A DNA stretch of 35,073 nucleotides from Porphyra umbilicalis (taxonomy: Eukaryota; Rhodophyta; Bangiophyceae; Bangiales; Bangiaceae), in assembly GCA_002049455.2 (NCBI GenBank), contig KV919274.1, positions 1-35,073 of the forward strand, read 5' to 3'. Positions 29,957 through 35,073 of the stretch are shown here, piece after piece. Each line of letters starts with the position of its first letter. Positions within the stretch are counted from its first letter, which is position 1. Both the position numbers and the translations under genes were made by a program. The notes beneath the pieces were generated by a model, which worked only from the letters and a program-made list of their open reading frames with translations, made no database searches and had not been told where the DNA came from.

Positions 29957-30172
29957 GGGACGGCACGGGCTGCTTTCTCACCACCATCTCCCACTCCACA
30001 TCCGCTCACCATCGTAGCCACCACCGCTCACCGGCACACGCTCACTCTTCACCTCCTATCAACACATCTCCACCGCGCTTCTGCGCCTTGCCCGTCTCTT
30101 CACACCACTCCTTCTCTGTCCTTCCAGCGCCCCCAGCTGTCGACCTCCCTCTCGCCCCCGCTCCTCCTCATC

Positions 30173-30335
30173 ATGGGCGCCTTCAAGACGACGGCCGCCA
30201 TCGTCGCCGCCGCCGCCCTCGTCGCGTCCGCCGCCGCCGCCCCCACCTCTGCCCGCTCTGGCACCAAGACGGACACCAAGTTTGTCCCGTGCCGCTACGG
30301 GTACAAGGAGGGTTACGCCTACGGCTACTACGACT

Positions 30336-30373
<38 letters not shown>

Positions 30374-30497
30374 AACAACAACAACAACCAGCAGCAGGTG
30401 GCCATTGGCGGCCGCAGCCGGCAGGCGGCGTCGGGGCGCGACGCGGCGTTTGGTGACGGCTACGCGGCGGGCTATGCCTTTGACAGCTACGACGATT

Positions 30498-30531
<34 letters not shown>

Positions 30532-30781
30532 CCACAACAACAACCAGAACCAGCAGACCGTGGTGATCGGCCGCACGTCGCGGGCGGCGCGGGACGGGCG
30601 GGACGGGCGCGAGCGGCCAGAGGGCTATTGCCACTATGCGGTGCACTGGACGGAGGGCAAGCACGGCAAGGGCAAGTATGGCTATGGCGACGACGACAAC
30701 AACAACAACAACGACAACAACGATAACAACAACAACAACAACCACAACCAGCAAAGTGTGGTCATTGGCGGCCGCAAGTAG
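30173..30781 (+). CDS. Secreted modular Asn/Tyr-rich protein, copy 2
   Basis: 202 residues from the ATG at 30173. It is identical to the minus-strand copy except at residues 3 (Ala for Val), 10 (Ile for Val), 94 (Gly for Ser) and 104 (Asp for Gly). All three Asn runs have the same length in both copies although AAC repeats change length quickly, so the copies are very young or kept alike by gene conversion. Signal peptide, three NQQxVxIG modules and two Cys are as in copy 1. The frame open upstream of this ATG is 5' flank, as shown by its conservation outside any coding pattern and by the TATA-like element at 29949. Confidence 0.87.
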
Positions 30782-31385
30782 GGCGCTCGGGGGGACTGGG
30801 GGCCCGTTGACTTTGTCTGTGCCGGCAAGGCATCCCCACTCGACTGTTGCGCACCTGTCCACGTCTTCTTTTTCTTTACTTTGACCTTGCTCGCTTTGCC
30901 GGTACGACTGTTGTACATTCTGCGTGGTGCGCTGCATGTGTAGAGAGCGCGAGTAGAAACGCCCTGCCCGTGTGGCAGTTGCCTGTCATCGACGGTGCTC
31001 TCTCGTTCAGCCCAGCTCGTCAGCAGGCGGCACCGGTCGGTCGCATTCTGCAGCAACGCTCAGCCACCCCATGGACGCCGCATACATGGCCGGCACCCCG
31101 CCAGAGTGCAACTTTGGGAATAGAAACACCGCAACGATGCTGCGACCACCCACGGCGGGCGGCGACAGACCGGGCCGCTGCGCCGCGCGGCTACCGCCGC
31201 AAGCGTCCGGCCCACGCCGCCCCGTGCCCCCTAACCAAAGCCCCGCCATTCCCGCCGGCGGCCTCTCCACATCCCCGCCCAGCGTGCCAGAGGCACACCT
31301 TGCCGCCAGCGCCCTTTGGCAGCGACCGCAGCCCCCCCCCTCTGCTGGACATGGCACACCCACGTTGCCGCCGGGGCGGGGGTAC

Positions 31386-33011
31386 GCGCGGGACGTTTGG
31401 TCGACACGCCCGCCCACAAGTACCGACGCACATTGCCGCCCGCGCGGCCCACCGCCACCGCCTGTGGCAGGCGCCGCCGCCCCCGACGCCGCCGCCGCCG
31501 CCACCGCCCTCCGCCGCCGCACCTCCGCGCCACGCAACAACGGGACGACGCGGGGCAGCGGCTGCAGACGGCGGGGGGCGTCGCGCCGCCACCGCCGGCC
31601 GGCGGGGCGCCGTCGCCCGACGTGCGACGGCGGCCGCCGCCGGCCCGCCGCGCGCTCGCCGTGACGGGGGCTGCGGCGGCGGTGGCACGGCGGGCGCGGC
31701 GGGGCGGGGGGTGACGTCGGCCGGCCGGCGGCTGCGGGGGTCGGCACCCAGCGCGCGGCCGGGCGAGCTGGGGTGGCTGGCTGGCGCCGCGACGGGGGAC
31801 TGCGCCCCCCCCCCCCCCGCCCCCCACCGCCGCGCGCGACGACGGCACTGCCGACGGGGAGCACACGGGGGGGAGGTGCCGACGGGGGGGGAGGCGGGGG
31901 GAGGGTGGGGACCACGGGCGCCACTCGGAACACCGTGCGAGACGGCAGGGCGGCGCGGACGCGCCAGTCCCCGGCGCGGCGTCGGCGTTGCGCGTGGCCG
32001 CGCCGCCGCCGCATCCACACCGCGCCCGCCGCCCCAGGCGCGGCACGGGGGAGGTCGGCGCGCCCCGCCGCCGTCGCCCCCCGTCGCTCTCGGCACCAAC
32101 CGCACGGCCGTCCAGGCAGCCAGCAGCCACCGTGGTGGACTGCCTCTACCAGTGTGCCCCGCGCCCCCCCTTGCAGGCCGACACACCCACACGGGGGCGG
32201 GTGAGCCGGAACGCAGGGCTGCTGCTGCGGCAGCCGCCACCGCCGCCGCGGGCGCCACCCCCCCCCACCGCAGTGGTGAGGGCGGCCGTCTGTGGCTGCC
32301 AAACCCCCCGCCAGCGGTCGGCGACGTCAATGCCGCCCCGCGTCGGGGCGGCGGGGCGGCGGCCGCCTGGCGGCCGTCTGCCACGCCGACGCGCCGCCCG
32401 CGGGCGTGTGGCCGCGGGGGGGCGTCGCGCCGGCGCGGCAGCGTCGACGCCCACGCGCGGCGCGCGCGGCGGTGGCGCACCCCCGACGCGGCCGACGCGA
32501 CGGCCGCGCCGCCGCCGCCGCGGCCGCCGCGTCACGGGGCGGGGCGCCGGCGACGCGCCGGCGTGCAAGCGGGGGGTGTGCGCAAGGGACCACCCCGTCC
32601 CCGCACGGGCGGTGTGGGGGGGGGGCGGGGGGGGAAAGACGTGACGGCCCCCATGATGGCGGCAGCCGCCGCGACGGCCGCGCCCGCCGGTGGCCGCCCC
32701 CGCCGCCGCTCGGCACGTGCTCGCCGTGTGCACACGCCGAGCGGCGTGATCCGGATCGGATCAAACGGGGACGGGCCACCGCACAACACACGGCGCGCCA
32801 CGGGGGGCGCGGGCGCGCGGCGGGATTTATTGGGCGCCGCCCGACGGCGGCGGCGGGGGGCGCGGCTCGGGTCAGCAAAAAATCAAAACAACAAAAAATC
32901 AAAACAACCAAAAAACAAACCGACGACCAGTTAGGGGTGCAACGGCCTGGGGCGGCCCGGCCGGGTGCGTCGGGGCGCGCGGCCCCAGCGTCGGCGCGCG
33001 CGCCGCCGCCG
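31386..33011. other. GC-rich low-complexity region, no supported gene
   Basis: Very GC-rich, so frames longer than 400 codons are open on both strands (for example 30847-32934 plus, 31007-32302 and 31191-32480 minus). Their products are Pro/Arg/Ala/Gly-rich without domains and each is the mirror of another. A true gene with homopolymer errors could hide here. The stretch 32876-32925 has AAAACAAC-type repeats. Confidence 0.4.
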
Positions 33012-34100
33012 CTACCCGCGCTGCCGACGCAGTTGCGCGTTGAAGGCGGTGCGGCTGGCCCCGTGGTGCTCCGCGAGCCGCGCCGCGTAGGTCGTCAGCG
33101 CGTGGCGCGCCACGCGTCGCACGGCCGACACGGACGTGGCGGTCGGCGCCGTCGCGTCGTCGGTGCGCTCGGCGCGCCCCGTGGGCGGCAGCTGCCAATG
33201 CTGCCGAGCAGTGTGGGCGGCGTAGTCCGCCGCCACCCTTGCAAAAACACGCAACTCGACGAGGGCGGGGTTGGGCACCGCGGCAATGGGGTCGCCCTCG
33301 ACGTACAGGCGCCGGTGGTCGATCAAGCGAGCGAGGTGGCCCCCAAGGTCCGCGTCGCCAATGCGGGGGGAACCAAACGAGATGACCGTCGAAACGTACG
33401 CGGACACCCCTTTCCTGCGTCGCGCGTGGGCGTAGGCGAGGCCCATCAGCTGCGCGACGGCGCCGCCCAAGCTGTGGCCGCAAAAGACCACGTTGAGCCC
33501 ACGCGAATCCTGCTCAATCATGGCAATCACCGCGTGCATCTGACCACTGACGGCGTGGAGGAAGCCCGTGTGCACCCGAGCGGGTTGTGGTAGCCCACTG
33601 TTGTCAGCCACCTGCCGCAAGTAAATGCTCACGACGGCGATGACATCTAGTAGTGAACTTGTTCCACGGCTGGCGACGTACAAGGTGTTCTTGTGACGCA
33701 CCAGCGTCGTCGGCGACAACCATGAGCAGCACAGCCCGAGCACGTTGTAGTCTGGCAAGGCCGAACCCGCAGTGTGAAGTTCATTGTGGACCACGGCGTT
33801 GAGGGCGACCACGCGCGCATGCACCGCCGCAACGGAGAATAGCCGATACTCCACCCGCTTGGCGAGGAAGGAAATCAGAAGAGCATCGTACGTGTACTGA
33901 TGCAGTGTGTCCGCCGCCAGAGGAAAATCCTGTTGTTGTCCTTGCCGCTCAGCAGGGTGAACCAGCTGGACGAGGTCCTGCAGAGCAGGGGGCAGCGTGC
34001 CGGGTTGTGACGCTTCGTCGGCGGCAGGCAGCATCACCGCGCGAAGAGGCTCGCAAAACCGCGACAGCAGGTCTCTGAGCTGGACCCGCGGAGCGGCCAT
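33012..34100 (-). CDS. Class 3 (fungal-type) lipase family protein
   Basis: An alpha/beta hydrolase likely acting on acylglycerols or galactolipids. I chose the ATG at 34100-34098 because its context (GCCGCCATGG) is an ideal Kozak site, giving 362 residues; the frame is open to 34190. Family features in order: ASRGTSSLLDVI (about residues 143-154), VHTGFLHAV, the nucleophile elbow VVFCGHSLGGAVAQ with Ser210, ISFGSPRIGDADL, and YVEGDPIAAVPNP with the probable catalytic Asp270. The catalytic His should lie downstream, perhaps in AAHTARQHW, but I cannot fix it. There is no obvious signal peptide, so it may be cytosolic or membrane-associated. No introns or breaks. Confidence 0.88.
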   Translation of the reverse strand: MAAPRVQLRDLLSRFCEPLRAVMLPAADEASQPGTLPPALQDLVQLVHPAERQGQQQDFPLAADTLHQYTYDALLISFLAKRVEYRLFSVAAVHARVVALNAVVHNELHTAGSALPDYNVLGLCCSWLSPTTLVRHKNTLYVASRGTSSLLDVIAVVSIYLRQVADNSGLPQPARVHTGFLHAVSGQMHAVIAMIEQDSRGLNVVFCGHSLGGAVAQLMGLAYAHARRRKGVSAYVSTVISFGSPRIGDADLGGHLARLIDHRRLYVEGDPIAAVPNPALVELRVFARVAADYAAHTARQHWQLPPTGRAERTDDATAPTATSVSAVRRVARHALTTYAARLAEHHGASRTAFNAQLRRQRG

Positions 34101-34805
34101 GGCGGCAATCGTTTCGCACTTTGGAAACCGGGCCAACAAACTGATGGCCCAAAGCGAAGCGACTGGTACGAAACCGCTGCTGCGTTGCACATTGGCGCCT
34201 TAAATACCACTTTTCGATGTTGGTCAGCCCACTGTTATTTTGACGACAGCCACGTCTCCCACGCTGCTGGACCTTGCAAGAGACGAGACTGGGCGCTACT
34301 GCAGCAGGCTGTTGCGCAACAAGGCTATGGCAATGATGCAAACTGTTACGAGAAGCTGGCTACGCGTTGGGTAGCGAGAAAGGAGGGAGGATACAACGAG
34401 AGCGACGAGCTTGGCTACCCACCCCCGCGTAGGTTCCTGGGCAGCAACGATGCAAACCGGGCGAGCGACAATTGGATCCGCAGTGGCGATGTACTATTTG
34501 CTTGCCGATGTTCTGCTGACAACGTGCGTAAACGGATGGAAGGCACAGCCTGTAGCCGCTGCTGGAGGTCGTTCGTCGGGCGAGCACATCTCGCGCCAGC
34601 AAGCTTCGCCCGACATGCGTCACGGGTGCTCTTTCAGGTGCTCTCCTGGACGGGGCGTGACGGTATCACTGACGTCACGGTGGCAAGAATATGCAACGGG
34701 GTATTGGAAATCGTCCGAGGTACAGCCGTCCTCTCAAGACCCTCGCACGCCAACAGTTCGACAGCTCTTACAAATAGGCCGCAAAATGTAACAGTGACGT
34801 GACAG
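34101..34805. other. 5' flank of lipase gene, no supported gene
   Basis: Holds the lipase promoter. A plus-strand frame (34185-34802) has mixed composition but no good start codon and no domain, so I leave it uncalled. No clear TATA element. Confidence 0.35.
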
Positions 34806-35073
34806 TTCCCTGGCCTTTAGGACAGGGTGCTCTCAAAGTGTAGTGATGCACACATATACTTAGATCGCGGGACTTGCTCTCCGTTTCAGAGGTGGCAGTC
34901 TGCATTCATGTCCTCAGGGATCTGAGGGCGTGTCAGCGTTGGAAGGATCGCGATGACGCTAAAAGTGAATGGAGTTACGGTGCTGAGAAGGGCTGCCCTG
35001 CCGCAGGGGTCACAGGGCCCGGACGGCGCCTGCCCCCGTGCCGCCTCTACCGCCCCGAGTGGCGCGCGGTGAC
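34806..35073 (-). repeat. Dispersed repeat D, copy 2, cut by window end
   Basis: Reverse complement of 13003-13272. It starts with TTCCCTGGCCTTTAGGACAG and runs off the right edge. The two copies face each other across 21.5 kb. Confidence 0.75.

Larger units (their letters stand above)
29728..31385 (+). repeat. Right arm of large inverted repeat
   Basis: Partner of 26835-28482 in opposite orientation. It contains the second Asn-rich gene and its flanks. The outer part (31050-31385) is clearly diverged from the left arm. Confidence 0.85.

Noticed and set aside
30847..32934. 695-codon plus-strand frame
   Set aside because: It begins in the 3' flank of the Asn-rich gene inside the inverted repeat and continues as Arg/Pro/Ala low complexity with no domain.
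1..35073. CRISPR arrays, rRNA, tRNA, bacterial-type operons
   Set aside because: No regularly spaced identical repeats with unique spacers, no tRNA-like T-loop/acceptor combinations that I could recognise by eye, and the genes are clearly eukaryotic.

Overview
The window looks like nuclear DNA of a GC-rich eukaryote, most likely a photosynthetic alga. I infer a bangiophyte red alga of the Porphyra/Pyropia kind. The grounds are: a class II (plant-type) DAHP synthase whose N-terminus reads as a Phe-containing plastid transit peptide without an ER signal; long GC-rich genes with few introns; spliceosomal introns with GTACGT donors; Kozak-type starts; very long C/G homopolymers and GGC/GCC runs; and abundant degraded transposons. 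There are no bacterial operons, Shine-Dalgarno sites, CRISPR arrays, rRNA or recognisable tRNA genes. The taxon is inference.

Left part (1-13 kb): a graveyard of mobile elements and broken genes. In order: a broken coding fragment at the left edge; a minus-strand tyrosine-recombinase-like relic (979-2525); an unrecognised plus-strand gene broken by a stop and a frame change (3816-5120); an unrecognised minus-strand fragment (5610-6185); the 3' end of a Ty3/Gypsy pol gene with an intact DD35E integrase core (6234-7385); an intact 544-residue gene of unknown function on the opposite strand just downstream (7602-9236); and a piggyBac-like transposase relic (about 10260-11444). Palindromes, a MITE-like element and dispersed repeats follow.

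Middle (13-19.6 kb): mostly repeats and extreme low complexity. One Gly-rich candidate gene (14151-15185) reads as coding only if frame slips at GC runs are allowed. The rest is a GCC-rich minisatellite and an inverted relative of it.

Right part (19.6-35 kb): the gene-bearing region. A PPIL4/CYP59-type cyclophilin-RRM gene (minus) lies head-to-head with the plastid DAHP synthase (plus), which opens the shikimate pathway. Next come a frameshifted inverted copy of the DAHP synthase 3' end, a small three-exon minus-strand gene whose splice sites and phases agree exactly, and the N-terminal BRCT region of a REV1-like protein. Then follow two almost identical secreted Asn/Tyr-rich protein genes in a large head-to-head inverted repeat, and a class 3 lipase (minus) near the right edge. 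The genes are unrelated in function, as expected for a eukaryote.

Two points frame the reading. First, in the PPIL4, REV1 and Gly-rich genes every frame break at an identified homopolymer (10 to 15 identical bases) is repaired by one extra base in the same direction, so these may be assembly errors and not mutations. Second, the broken genes of the left part carry TAG, TAA and TGA stops, which fits ordinary decay and not codon reassignment.
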